This document shows positions 1 through 11,062 of a stretch of DNA of 64,000 nucleotides, in pieces. Made by a program: the position numbers and the translations under genes. The stretch comes from Mycosphaerella arachidis (Eukaryota; Ascomycota; Dothideomycetes; Mycosphaerellales; Mycosphaerellaceae), in NCBI GenBank assembly GCA_001297265.1, contig LIHB01000122.1:12543-76542 (forward strand), read 5' to 3'. The stretch's first letter is position 1. The number at the start of each line of letters is the position of its first letter. Under the pieces are notes generated by a model that was not told where the DNA came from, did no database searches, and worked only from the letters and a program-made list of their open reading frames with translations.

Positions 1-450
1 ATTTCGGCCTTATTAGGAATAGTTAGAAACGGCTAGTTAGTATTAATAGATACGCCGTACCGGCGCTAATATAAGCGCTAGTCTCGAAGGGTCCGGCGTA
101 GGCTTAGAAGGTAACTACTACATACCGTCTCCGTTACTAGTATTTACTAGTTACTCCCTTAACGGCGGATAGCTAGTATCTCTTCTATGTCGTCGTCTAT
201 GTCGGATCTAGTAGCCGTGTCCGCATCTATGTTACAGAAGAGGTCTAGACTAGCCGCTATTATAAGTAACGGGCGTAAACACAAGCAACGAGGAAATAGT
301 TAGGCGGCGTAGCTTTTATATACTCTAAGGGCGGGCGCTACTAGCGACGTAGCGGCTAGCTAATATAATCATTAGCTACATGCATATCGACCTAGGATCT
401 ATGTTTAGCTGTCTCGTCGGTACCGTGTAGGCGGTACGCCTAATAGAGTA
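1..450. repeat. RIP-like degraded repeat, left flank
   Basis: Dense in TA, CTAG and TAGT words, and poor in CA and TG compared with the rest of the window. Stops are frequent in every frame and no gene is visible. CpG is still common, so this is loss of CpA/TpG towards TpA rather than simple AT enrichment. That is the classical signature of RIP on a repeated sequence. The parent element (transposon or other duplication) is no longer recognisable. The boundary near 450 is approximate, set where CA/TG words return. Confidence 0.6.
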
Positions 451-1578
451 GCAAGTTATGCGCAGTAAGTTGTGCAAAGTGAAGTCGGGTTCGGGAGAGC
501 AAGAGATCGGATAATAAATCCTAGTTCCGGAATCCTAGAAGCCGGCAAGTCACGTGCTTTGACCACCTCGTGGGCACCTAGGCATATTATGCGGCCACAC
601 CCCCGAGTTAGCAGGGCATCCCGTTCGCTCTACCGTACTTAAGCACGGAATCGCAGGATTAGTACTACGGTTAGATTACCCTGTGTTGTATGTTTTGCAT
701 TTCTTTTGCAAGTTGTAGTTGACCGAAAAGTCTTTTTGGCTTGTGCGAGGCCAATGCGCTGAAAAATATCCCTAAGTCAGGTTTCCACTGGAATGCGACG
801 ATGCACGCACTGCGTGCATCTTGCTTCGATGACTAGCAAAGCATGACGCTGCGCGACAACCCATCGGCTATCAAGCCCACTTGGACTGGACGAGAAGATA
901 ACCAGATCAAGTCCACGAAGTGACAGAGTAATGTCACGACGTTCCCCTCTTCAGGATCCTGTGAATCATATCTACTGCGCAGAGGCGTCATACTTTTGCC
1001 CTACGCCTAGTGGGCAAAATCAACATCGCCATATGCATTACGTCTCTCGACATAGCCGTTGCCAGGCACTTCCTAGACAGCCTAGTCGTCTGCATTCCAG
1101 GTTGCCTCTTTGCTTTCTCAAGTGGTCTCTTTGGCCGTCCTCTCCTTTGTCCTCGGAGTCTTCGTCTTAGGACCCTTCATTAGACTAGGTCAGTCAGGTG
1201 CCAACAGGCCTTCGTGTTCATAGGCGGCAAGGGAATTGTCCTCAAGCATATGCTGTCTATCAGATCAACAAAGCTCACCATGGCCGGAGCATCTGTTCGA
1301 TCCCATATGAGAGCAAGTCCGCGCCATAGACCAGAGTGGGCACACGACTGTGAAGTGGAGCTCGTGTGGCTTGAACAATAGCTGCTTTCATCAGAACTCC
1401 TTGATTGTGGAACGACCTTCTTGATGCCTCTGCCCGTGTGAGACGAGCCGACGCAAACAAGTGGCATCAGGCAGTCATGGGACTGCGGTCATTATAGCTC
1501 GACTCGAACCAACGGAGTCGTCTGATGCGAAGACATGCGTTCAGATACGTTGCGCAGAGATAGCCTCTTAATCACTCA
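451..1578. other. Intergenic, no supported gene
   Basis: Normal base composition. Short open stretches on both strands (for example 931-1170 and 1180-1467) have no recognisable motif and no convincing splice partners. I see nothing that can be annotated. Confidence 0.5.
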
Positions 1579-2058
1579 CTACCGCAGGCTCAAGCCTCTG
1601 AGTAAACCCGCCAACCCTCCATCGCCATCGCCATCCGTCTTCCCTGGCTTCTTCTTCTCTGGCTTCTTCTTCTCTGGCTTCTTCTTCTCTGGCTTCTTCT
1701 TCTCTGGCTTCTTCTTCTCTGGCTTCTTCCTCGCATGGTCCCAATTCCAGCCTTCCTGCCGTGTCTGGCTCGATCTCTGCTGCCGATCACTCTCTTCGCG
1801 CTCTCTGTCCAGTTCCTCAGTCAACCTCATCCTTAATTCCTCTTCTCTCGATCTACCGACAATTGGTTGTCTCACTCCAGTGTCTCTACCGGGACCGTTC
1901 CTGAAATAACACCAGCTCTCGCTCGGCCTGCATTGAGGGTGGGTTGTACCACAGAGGAAGCAGAGATGATCAGTGTATTGCGCACCAGGTGTGAATCTCT
2001 GGAACCGAAGCCCGGAGGGGAAGATGTGGATAGGGTAGCCGAAGTTGTTGTAGCTCAT
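1579..2058 (-). CDS. Small unknown protein with Lys-Pro-Glu tandem repeat tail
   Basis: A 159-residue reading frame starting at the internal ATG at 2056-2058 (protein starts MSYNNFGYPI). The frame stays open upstream, but that extension lacks low-complexity or family features. About residues 30-50 contain a CxxC plus a later Cys (HLCFLCGTTHPQC), possibly a small metal site. The middle is acidic and basic alpha-helical (EEELRMRLTEELDRERE). The C-terminus has five to six copies of KKPEK-type pentapeptides from a 15-bp DNA tandem repeat, then a Gly/Asp-rich end. No family is recognised. The regular in-frame repeat supports coding, but a chance ORF is possible. Confidence 0.5.
   Translation of the reverse strand: MSYNNFGYPIHIFPSGLRFQRFTPGAQYTDHLCFLCGTTHPQCRPSESWCYFRNGPGRDTGVRQPIVGRSREEELRMRLTEELDREREESDRQQRSSQTRQEGWNWDHARKKPEKKKPEKKKPEKKKPEKKKPEKKKPGKTDGDGDGGLAGLLRGLSLR
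1646..1730. repeat. 15-bp tandem repeat, five full copies plus a partial
   Basis: The unit GGCTTCTTCTTCTCT repeats head to tail from 1646 to 1720, followed by a 10-base partial copy. Copies are identical, so the array is recent or homogenised. The unit length is a multiple of three, so copy-number change keeps the minus-strand frame and alters only the number of Lys/Pro/Glu pentapeptides. Confidence 0.9.
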
Positions 2059-2678
2059 TGTTGTGGGTCGACGAAGCAGAAGAGGATAAGTCCAGATGCG
2101 CTGAAATGATGCCGTGGATAATCGCAAAGTGTACCTAGGTAGAGGATGGCGAGTACAGATGCGAGACCGGCTCGTGGGAGATGAATAAAGAGAAACCTTG
2201 AACGTGCTGAGAGACAAGAAAGAATTCGAGACCAGCTCGATAAAGTAAGGGTAGAGGAAGAATTGGATGATGCCGCTGATATGCATTCATCTAGAGCCTT
2301 CCGAGTTCCCTTGTATGTGCGCGTATCCCTTATGCTCGAACCACATATTGAAGATGATCTTGTTCATAAAAGACAAGGCTCTGAGATAACGGCAAGACAT
2401 TCGATGAGTCTGTCTAAATCATCGAGGCCACGATTTCACCGCCCTCAACAATACAACTCTCGCAAGTTCGAGAATGTCTCAGGAATGTCTTGCTCGCAGA
2501 TACCAGCGTATGCGAAGCTCCTGGCATATGCGACAGCCATCTCGCGCAATCGCCTCCGAGACCTTTATACGATAAATCAATACTGTCTAAAGGGCTCGTC
2601 AAAGTCAGCACTTTCACAGAAAGTCAGTACTACCGGATCAACTGTACTTCAAGACACACTGAAACGCACACTACCACC

Positions 2679-3008
2679 ATGGAGACTCAAGCTCAAAGAG
2701 ACGAACGCATCGCAGCCGACAAGGCCACAATAAAAAACCTCGAACCACTCTTTGATGTCGTTGTCCGCCGAGCTGAACGACACATGCAATACATGAGTGA
2801 CCTCCGCCCTACGTACCTCGTGGACCGAGTGGACACCTGGACCGAACGAAAGATCAACGGCGATCTCGTGGTTTGGCCGTCCAAAGGAGTTGAGCTGCCA
2901 TCAAACTTCTGTAAAGAGTGCAAGACCTGGGGCAATAAGTGTGGGCCGCAAGTCTTTAGGGATGGGTATGGCGCATGGAAATGCGAGAGGAGGCTGAAAG
3001 CGGCATAG
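2679..3008 (+). CDS. Small unknown protein with Cys cluster
   Basis: A 109-residue frame starting at an ATG in a strong Kozak-like context (CCACCATGG). The frame is open further upstream to 2490, but the context favours 2679. The N-terminal two thirds is charged and helical (METQAQRDERIAADKATIKN). The C-terminus has four cysteines in the pattern FCKECKTWGNKCG then WKCE, possibly metal-binding. No signal peptide or membrane segment. No family recognised. It is single-exon with no obvious functional link to its neighbours. Confidence 0.5.
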   Translation: METQAQRDERIAADKATIKNLEPLFDVVVRRAERHMQYMSDLRPTYLVDRVDTWTERKINGDLVVWPSKGVELPSNFCKECKTWGNKCGPQVFRDGYGAWKCERRLKAA

Positions 3009-3274
3009 AAGCTGCACGTTGAAGTGTAAAAGACCGGCTCTTGGTGGTCGGTATGTAGGTCGCGCTGGTGGTTGATCATCTCTGCTTGGATCTTACTCCG
3101 TCAGCTCCGTCAAGACTCTTGGTCCGCAGTGATCTCCTCACGGTTGCAGCAGAATTCCTCGTCATGTCCAGGCATGAGGAAACCCCTACATAGCTCATCT
3201 GCTTTGCAGCAGCCTCGTTGATCTGGGTGATCGATCCAGAACCAGCTCGTCTGGTAAGGCCTGAGAATTGTACG

Positions 3275-3747
3275 TCACTCCTCCTTACTCGGTGTCCCAG
3301 AAGTATGCCGCAAAACATCCTGGAAGTGCTCTCTATGCTCAGCATAGATCGGCTTGCTCCTCCACTCCACAACCGGGGGGCCTTTATCCTGAAACAGAAC
3401 CACGACCTGAACGCGGTCAAAGTCTGGAAGGCTCAGTTGCCAGATCACGTGTAGAGGCTTTGCGACTGTGATGTACTGTTGAAGGTCGAGAGATAGCCAG
3501 TGCTCGAGAATGTCGTCCGTGATTCCCCGCCCGCCGCAGTCATTGATGAGAATTGTCAGGCCCTGGCTTGTGTCTTTAGAGAGGTGCGCGATCCAGTCGT
3601 GGCGGAGAACTTCGTCGTGTATAGCAGCGGGTGGAAGCGAGATGTGTTGTTGTGAAGTTGCATCTTTCGAGCCTCGGGTTCGATGACAAGGCCGTAGATA
3701 ATATGCCGAAGCCCAGTTGGTAAGTTGTTGAAGTTGTTCTTGGCCAT
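3275..3747 (-). pseudogene. Broken F-box-like/2EXR protein
   Basis: From an ATG at 3745-3747 the first frame reads NFNNLPTGLRHIIYGLVIEP, matching the LPxELRxxIYxLV opening of the fungal F-box-like/2EXR family. About 35 codons in, family-like sequence continues in another frame (SLPPAAIHDEVLRHDWIAHL) down to a stop at 3275. No GT..AG pair near the join restores the frame, so a frameshift is the simplest reading. The intact relative in this window is at 56398-57171. The family assignment is moderate, and an unrecognised intron remains possible. Confidence 0.4.
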
Positions 3748-3928
3748 ATTGGAATACCAGAATGGTTTGTACCTTTAAGCCTGATGGCAGTGTCGAAATT
3801 GTCATTGGAAAGATGGTGATGGATATAACTCACAACGGAGTGCTGTCCGCACAGCCGGGGGAATTGGATACAAGAGGCACATGAATATGGCATGCGCTTC
3901 TGGATTTCGCATGTGATCTTGAGCAAAC

Positions 3929-5047
3929 TCACTTCGCAGCCACAGCATCACTAGTCGGAATAGTCCCCCCCTCCTTCAAAGCTTCAACCTGCAATTCCCT
4001 AAGATACGGAATCGCCGCCATCGCACCCTGCCTCTCCACCGTCTTACTCGCCGCCAGCGTAGCAAACTGCAACGCAGCCGCATAGTCAAAGTCTTCATGC
4101 AGACTCTTCGCTCGCTGCACTGCATAAGCACCTACAAACGTGTCACCCGCTGCCGTCGTGTCCACAACATTAGCCTTAGAAGCAGGCATATGACCAGCCT
4201 TTCCGGAAGCGGTGGCGAAGACAAGACCTTTCTCGCCCAGCGTGATGATGACTGCGTCCCGGACGCCGAGGGACAGGAAATGTTTTGCGAGATCCTGGAG
4301 GGAGGAGGAGGACTGATTTGCAGGTTGATGACAGAGTCCGGCGAGGATACTCGATTCGGTCTCGTTGAGGATGAGAGTGTCGATGTTCGCGTAGGCGGAC
4401 GATGGAAGTGGGATGGCGGGTGCTGGGTTCAGGATGACGCGTTTGCCACTTTCGTGTGCGAGGGCCATGTTGTGGAGGACTACGTCCAAGGGTAGTTCGA
4501 GTTGGAATATGACGATTTGACCTTCGGAGATGAGGTTCCAGCTTGGGTCTTGCGTGGAGGGGAAGGCGAAGTTGGCGTTGGCGACGAACATGATGCGGTT
4601 CTCGCCTGGTGATAAGATTAGCACAAGGGTGCTGTGAAGAGCGAAGGGAATGACCTACCCGTCTCTTCTTCGACAATGACGTTCGTCACTCCAGTCTTGC
4701 CACCTTTGAGCTTCCTCACACCACTCGAGTCGATACCTTCCTTCTGTAAAGCTTCGAAGTAGTCATTGCCAAAATTGTCGTCGCCGACTTGGCCAACCAT
4801 GTGGACATTCACATCTTCGCCAGCGAGCCGTGCAGCAGCTGGGCAGTCACATGTCAGCCAGACACGCCTGCTGGGGCCTACGGTGGAATATCTCACCTAC
4901 TGCTTGATTGGCACCCTTGCCGCCGAGTCCAGTGTCGAATGACAAAGCGGAAAGTGTCTCGCCCGCTGCCGGTACTCGTGATGTTCTTGTGATGAAGTCG
5001 ATGTTCAGAGATCCGATGACAGATACTGTCTTCGTTTTGGTGGCCAT
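3929..5047 (-). CDS. RBK1: Ribokinase (PfkB family)
   Basis: Phosphorylates D-ribose to ribose-5-phosphate with ATP, in the cytosol. Three exons: 5047-4897, 4838-4659 and 4605-3929, with introns at 4839-4896 (58 bp) and 4606-4658 (53 bp), both GT..AG. This gives 335 residues, the usual ribokinase length. The N-terminus has VIGSLNIDF and the sugar-binding GGKGANQA at about 43-50. NPAPA lies near residue 170 and TLGEKG near 232. The PfkB signature DTTAAGDTFVG is at about 259-269, with the catalytic Asp in the AAGD anion-hole motif (usually GAGD). Start chosen at MATKTKT, since the three-residue upstream frame has no homologous feature. The exon joins restore family motifs exactly. It lies on the same strand as PWP2, downstream of it. 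Confidence 0.93.
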
Positions 5048-5336
5048 GCCGATGTCATGCAGCGAAAGCATATAGTCTAAGGAAGCGTGAAATCTGCCCC
5101 GAGATCGTTCTTATCCAGAACTGGTTACGCTGCTGCAAAGGTGGTGAGACTTTGGTAGAGGCCCGAGCCGCGGAATATCATATTCGAGCTTGCCAAAAGT
5201 CGCGGCTAATGTCACGTGTGGCTCGCTCTTGTTCTCGGGACCGGCACGCTCAAAGGTACATGTATTGTGGTCTATGTCTACGACGCTGATGGTCTTACAG
5301 GGTATTCAAACGCCTCGATATGCATATGCCGAGCCC

Positions 5337-8300
5337 TCAGTCAAGGCCTATCCACTCCCCTTCGCCGTTTTCCATCTCTTCATCCTCTTCCTCGGCTCCG
5401 CCGTTCGTGATTTCCTTCAGTTGCACCGGGCCAGAGTCTCGTCTGGGCTGCGCGAGCAAGTAGTCGATAGTGTGCTCGTTCTGATTTGCATTCCTCATGA
5501 TCTCGCCTTGCGTTCTCGCGATAGCTCGTTGCACCATCCGCACGACCTCGGCATATTCACCCTGCCGCTCCTTCAGCACTCTGCCGTGTTGGCTGAGAAG
5601 GCTTTCGAGCCACAGCAGATTCAGTTCGAGATGTGGGCTTGAATCTGATTCCTTGGCAACGAATCGTAGGAGCCGTTCGAGGTACACCTGCGGCAGATCT
5701 CTGACAACCAAGCCGATGTCCGAGACAGCCACAGACCTGTAGACCTGTCGCACCAGCTTTTGATCACTAAGCCTAAAAGCCATGACCAGAGCTTTGAGCC
5801 ACTCTCGGCGGTGCAGCGTCTCCAGCGTGCTTTCCGGTGTTACGTCAACGTCAAGATCGAATGGATCGAAGACAGCACCTGCATCTAGTGAGTACAACAA
5901 CAAGCCTTCCGTACTTGCAGCACAGAACGCTCGGCCCGTGGGTGAGAAGGAGATACCGGGAACCCGAACTTCTGGGTTGGTCTTGCGTTGTGCGGCATCT
6001 CCTCGCTTGGCACCAGGGAGGCTCTTCTCCATGCGATCTTCGAGATCAGAAGCTTCACCTTGCTCATCGAGAAGTGCTTGAGGTCCAGCTTCAGTCAAGT
6101 TACGCGAGTTGAGAAACTCCTGCGTGCCGTCCAGACTGAGGTTCACACTGACGGTGAACTTGCGCAGCAGCACTCCAGTCTCGACAGCATAGAGACACAT
6201 GTACTTGCTGTTGCCGCCTGCGATCAGGACTGTGCCGTCCGCGCTGTATGCAATCGTGCCAAAGCTCTTTGTGCCAGCGACGTTCGCTGCCGTCCTCCGA
6301 TCTGTGACTTTGCGCCCGCCACTCGCATCTCTGCGACCATCAAGACCAGCTTCTTGTGTTGCCTCGCTCAGGCTCCAGAATGTCAGCTGGCCGTCAAGTG
6401 TGGATACTGCGATTTGCCTCCCATCGGGGCGTACGGTGACTGCCAAGACATCGGCTTGGAGTTGAAGCGGCTCGGAAGTTTGCGTCCTGCCGAACACGGA
6501 CCAGATTCTGACAGTGCGATCCCAACTACCTGACACAAGATTGCCACTGTTCGGTGCGAATGACAAGCTGGAGACAGGGCCCTCATGACCATTGAGCTGG
6601 TCGAGAAGTTGGCCATTCTGCACGCTCCAGATGTGAATGTCGAAGTCGTCGAGTGAGCCAGCTGCAACAACCTCGCCGCTCGGGTCCACTGCGATAGAGC
6701 TGAAGCTCAACCTCTTGGGTGCGGTGAATGTTCGGAAGCATCGATATCTTATCAAATCGAATGCTCTTACACTGCCATCTAGCGAAGCTGTGAACAGTAC
6801 GTTACCACGTTTCGCGAACTCGCAGGCAGTGACGCCAGAGGTGTGCTCGGTGAAAGTGACAATACAGAATCCTGATGCCGTATCCCAGACTTTGATCTTT
6901 CCATCGTCAGCGCAAGTGATGATCCGGTCGCCAGAAGGTGAGTATGTGAGCGCATTCATGCTGTCAAAGTGTCCTTGCTGCTTGAGGATGTATGATTCGC
7001 TCTGCCACTCCCACACCAAAAGCTGCCCGAGTGCGGATGACCCAAACGCCAGCCACAGCCCACTGGGGTCTATTGAGACAGTGTCGACGTTTGATGCTGA
7101 TATCGACAGTTTGTGAATCTCTGAGAAGCTTGGCAACTCGTGCAGCATGAAAAGTCCGTTGGAGAAGCCTGTCACGAGCAAATTTGATAAAGGGTGGAAA
7201 GCCGCAGTCGTCAGATGAGCTTGATCCTGGAAGAAATAATGCCGCTCGCTGATTCGCCATCGTTCGTCTTCTTCGCGAATGTTGTCGGGATCAGCGTCTG
7301 GCGAAGGCAAGTACTGCCACTGGAAAAGTGCGCCGTCTTTGGACACTGTGTAAATTGTTTCTTGGTCTTTGCTGAACCATGCAGCATGGACAGCCGTTCT
7401 GTGACCTGCAAGCACGGTCGGCGTGAAAGCTTCTTCTGGATCTAGACTCCATATCCGCGCTGTCAGATCCTTGCTGGCGGTCAAGAAGAAGCGCGAATCG
7501 CTGCTCCACTCGATGCTCCGCACCGCGTCGTGGTGACCGGTATACTGTCTGTAGCGCACGAAAGGCGCAAACTCCAGCCCGTCGCCATGATCGCCGTCCG
7601 CAGCTTCGGTAGATCCTGGAGTGGAGGGCGTCTTCCAGACTTCGATCTTCCTACCCAGGCCGACAGCAAAGTGTTTGCCACTTGGTGAGAAAGTCAATGC
7701 CGAGACTGGACTCTTCAGCGAGAAGTGATATAGCACAATCTTCCGCTGGAAATGCGAAAGGATGGCATGACCTTGCTCGTCGACAGTGAGAAGTAATTGG
7801 CCTTTGGGATGGAGTGCTATTCGTGATATGTTCAGTCGGTGGGAGAAAGGAAGAGTGTGCGATTTGTTGTTCTTCAAGTCGAAGACACTGACTCGATTGC
7901 CGACCGGCGACAGAAGTGTGTTGCCATCATTGGTATAGACGAGATTGCCCTTCCTGTACACTGTGCCCAGCAGATTCGAGAACTACGCTTCTTGTCAATG
8001 TTAGTCCCTATGAGCTTGCTTGTGGTCCTCATTCCAGAACTGCAGACAAATGAGGCGAAAGCCGCGATCACATCCATGCAAGATTGGATTGTTTGCATGT
8101 GCAGGCTGGATGGAAGGGGTTGACATCACGAGCATCACCGCGGGCAGCCATGTGATGGGGCGCAACCTGATCTACGCAGCTCAGAGCTTGAGCACGCACT
8201 GGAGCGATATGAGCACCGTTCCATCGCGTAACGACATTCCACAGTCTCCCGATGGGCTGGTAGCCCACCCATTGCACTGTTTCATGGCATATGTTGAATT

Positions 8301-8397
8301 ATGGCGTCCTTGAGAGCTGGTCGCCTCTTTCGTCTGCAGTACCTGGTCGTGGGTCGTGATGACGGGTATGTGATCGTACCTTGAAGTCGGTCTTCAT
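5337..8397 (-). CDS. PWP2: Periodic tryptophan protein 2 (U3 snoRNP/UTP-B WD40 protein)
   Basis: Nucleolar WD40 protein of the UTP-B subcomplex of the small-subunit processome, needed for 18S rRNA maturation. Exon 1 is only 18 nt (8397-8380, MKTDFK). Intron 7983-8379 is 397 bp, long for this genome. Exon 2 is 7982-5337. The joined start MKTDFKFSNLLGTVYRKGN matches the conserved Pwp2 N-terminus, which supports the mini-exon. Total 887 residues, normal for the family. LLSPVGNRVSVFDL is at about 29-42, followed by tandem WD repeats to about residue 640 (for example IRIWSVFGR, IKVWDTASG). The C-terminal Utp12-type helical domain follows (LETLHRREWLKALVMAFRL), with an acidic tail (EEEDEEMENGEGE). 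Shares its 5' region with the divergent septin gene. Confidence 0.95.
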
Positions 8398-8847
8398 ATT
8401 TTCCCAGCAATGGTTGACGACCGCTCTGAGTGACTATCAAGGACAGATTGACGACAGTGTGTAGACTCGTACAGCAGATGTACAAAAATTCGGCATGGAT
8501 GGATGTGGCTGCTTCCCCGGAAAAACTAGGTTCGCGACTGGAATACTGCCGACTGAGCGTTGGAGACGCACGGCCGCATAAGCCCTGCAGCCATTCGTTG
8601 CTTCCCTGGAAAGGAGACACCCTCCACCCTTCAACTGCACTTGCACCTACCATTGCCATCTGCCAACTGCGTAAACAGAGCGCGTCGTGCAAGTCATATT
8701 CCCTGACAACATCGACCATCTCCGCCGCCCATTGGAATCCGCAAGTGGTAGTAGGTATTGCGCCGGTCCACGAGGCGGTGCCGCAAGTCATTGACACCTT
8801 CTTCAAATAGCACTCTCCACCTCGACAACCACCTCCGACACGTCGAA
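8398..8847. promoter_or_regulatory. Divergent promoter region PWP2 / CDC12
   Basis: 450 bp between the start codons of PWP2 (minus) and the septin (plus). It must hold both 5' regions. Frames inside it (8430-8810) show no protein family. No specific binding site is identified. Confidence 0.5.
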
Positions 8848-10098
8848 ATGGCCGAATCGCCCTCCCCGATTGGCATTGCCAATGTATGTATCATATGCGC
8901 GGGTACGTCCACCGTCACTGACACTGTCCTAGCTCCCCAACCAGCGTCACAAAATTGTAGCCAAGCGCGGTGCTGCCTTCACGATCATGGTCGCAGGTGA
9001 ATCCGGCCTCGGAAAGACCACCTTCATCAACACACTCTTCAGCACGACTATCAAGAACTATGCCGACCACCGCCGCCGTCATGCCAAGCAGGTCGACAAG
9101 ACCGTCGAGATCGAGATCACGAAGGCAGAGTTGGAAGAGAAGTTCTTCAAAGTCCGCCTGACCGTCATCGACACACCCGGCTTCGGCGACTACGTCAACA
9201 ACAGAGACAGCTGGCAGCCCATCATCGAGTTCCTCGACGACCAGCACGAGAGCTACATGCTCCAAGAGCAGCAGCCAAAGAGAACGGAAAAGATTGATCT
9301 GAGAGTACACGCGTGCCTGTACTTCATTCGCCCAACAGGACACACACTTAAGCCATTGGACATCGAGGTCATGAAGCGCCTGTGCACCCGTGTCAATCTG
9401 ATTCCAGTGGTCGCAAAGGCAGACACCCTCTCACCAGCAGATCTCGCCAAGTTCAAGCACCGGGTGAGTACCCATCCCCAAATTGAAAGTCGACACTGAG
9501 CTACTGACACTCCCTTGCGCAGATTCGCAACGTGATTGAAGCTCAAGGCATCAAAATATACACTCCACCGCTCGAGGAAGACGACGAAGCCGGCCTGCAG
9601 CACGCTCGTAGCTTGATCTCCGCCATGCCGTTCTCCGTGATAGGATCCGAGCGAGACGTCAGCACCCCCGATGGCCGCACAGTCAAGGGCCGCCAGTACG
9701 CCTGGGGCGTCGCCGAGGTTGAGAATGAAGAGCACTGCGATTTTAAGAAGCTGCGCGCCATCCTCATCCGTACACACATGCTAGACCTGATCCATACTAC
9801 TGAGGAGAACCACTATGAGGCATACCGGGCACAGCAAATGGAGACTCGAAAGTTTGGCGAGGCGCGCCCACGCAAGCTGGACAACCCGAAGTTCAAGGAA
9901 GAGGAAGAGCAGCTCAGAAAGCGCTTCACTGAGCAAGTTAAGGTCGAAGAGCAACGCTTTAGGCAGTGGGAGCAAAAGCTCATTTCTGAGCGCGATCGCC
10001 TCAACAAGGACCTCGAGCAATCTCATGCTGTTATTAAGCAGCTTGAAGCTGAGGTTGAGGGTCTGCAAGGCAGTATGAGCCGCACCGGTCGTCGCTAG
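8848..10098 (+). CDS. CDC12: Septin, Cdc12/AspC group
   Basis: GTP-binding cytoskeletal protein that forms septin rods and rings at septa and hyphal tips. Three exons: 8848-8883, 8933-9463 and 9523-10098, with introns of 49 and 59 bp. The product is 380 residues. The first exon, MAESPSPIGIAN, joins LPNQRHKIV, the conserved Cdc12 N-terminus. P-loop GESGLGKT at 34-41, switch II DTPGFGD near 95, AKAD near 185. The septin unique element (VKGRQYAWGVAEVENEEHCD) is near 250. The C-terminal coiled coil runs from about 310 (FRQWEQKLISERDRLNKDLE). The N-terminal pattern and coiled coil point to Cdc12/AspC rather than Cdc3, Cdc10 or Cdc11. No disruption. Confidence 0.95.
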
Positions 10099-11062
10099 GA
10101 GGGACCTGTACTGCCCAGACCATGAAATTCTGAGGGACTGCTGCGGCTACGCGACTGAAAAACACGGCATGTTGCGTGGTATTGTGGCAGTGCACGACGC
10201 GCTGCTTTGCTTTTGGACTGCGAAGATACCTGATACTGGCTTCATTTGTTGAGCGACGGCGCGGTTGGTACGATCAGAGTAGTGTAATTACAGCAAGAAA
10301 GTCAGAATCTACAGTCTTTGGCACAGAAGGTAACGACTCGAAGTGACTGCGTGCTCCACCACGATCGACTGATCATACGATACAGACATCCTGAAATTTC
10401 GCGTGCTTGATCACTCCATCACCCTACTGATATCTTTCTACAGTTTACGCAGCTTCAGTTCGACGCCCTTTCCGCAAACCCCGATCGCCGCGAGAGACTA
10501 CTGCATTTCACTTCTTCATGGTCAACGCCTAAGCATTTCCGCAGCTTCCGACGATCACAGCTTTTCGCCCCCTTACGCTGTCTTTGCCGAAGGGTATCGC
10601 TTTGCTTTCGAGCACGTGTCCTTAGTCATGGAATACGTGCTGGGTGTATAAAGCCACTCCTCACTCCTCGAATCTTGATCTTCCGCCCAGCATCAAGATC
10701 TACTACTCTCCAGGGCACAACTCTACAGACCGTCGACCTCAGCCTCCAGCTGCTTGATGTTGGTGTCGACGGGGATTGGTGATGGGGTGTGGCGTTAGAA
10801 ATGTTCATGACACCTGAAGCTTCGGCTCCTGCCCGTGCATCATATCATCCAGGAATGAACAGTACTTCACTTCTTCGGGTTTGACTCAATTTGCCGGGAA
10901 CGGTGACATTCCGCTTTGAATTCGTGGGCAGTGAAAGGTGTATGTCTATAATGATGTATCGTGCTCAGGGAAGAAGTTGTCGCCTGAGGCACCAACATTG
11001 GACCAAACTCCGCACCTCATTTCCTCCTCCGTGCAACATCAACACCAAAAATGTAACACAAA
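10099..11062. other. Intergenic, no supported gene
   Basis: Holds the 3' region of CDC12 and the 5' region of the WD40 gene. Open stretches at 10403-10651 (+) and 10626-10808 (-) have no recognised motif. A TATAAA word lies near 10648, but no transcript can be tied to it. Confidence 0.5.

Noticed and set aside
1490..1570. tRNA-like B-box on the minus strand (GGTTCGAGTC near 1504-1513)
   Set aside because: The flanking bases cannot form a T stem or acceptor stem, and no A box is placed correctly.
5337..7961. PWP2 start at the GTG at 7961
   Set aside because: Not an ATG; the mini-exon at 8380-8397 recreates the conserved N-terminus.
8430..8810. 126-codon plus-strand frame between PWP2 and the septin
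   Set aside because: No motif; occupies the shared promoter region.
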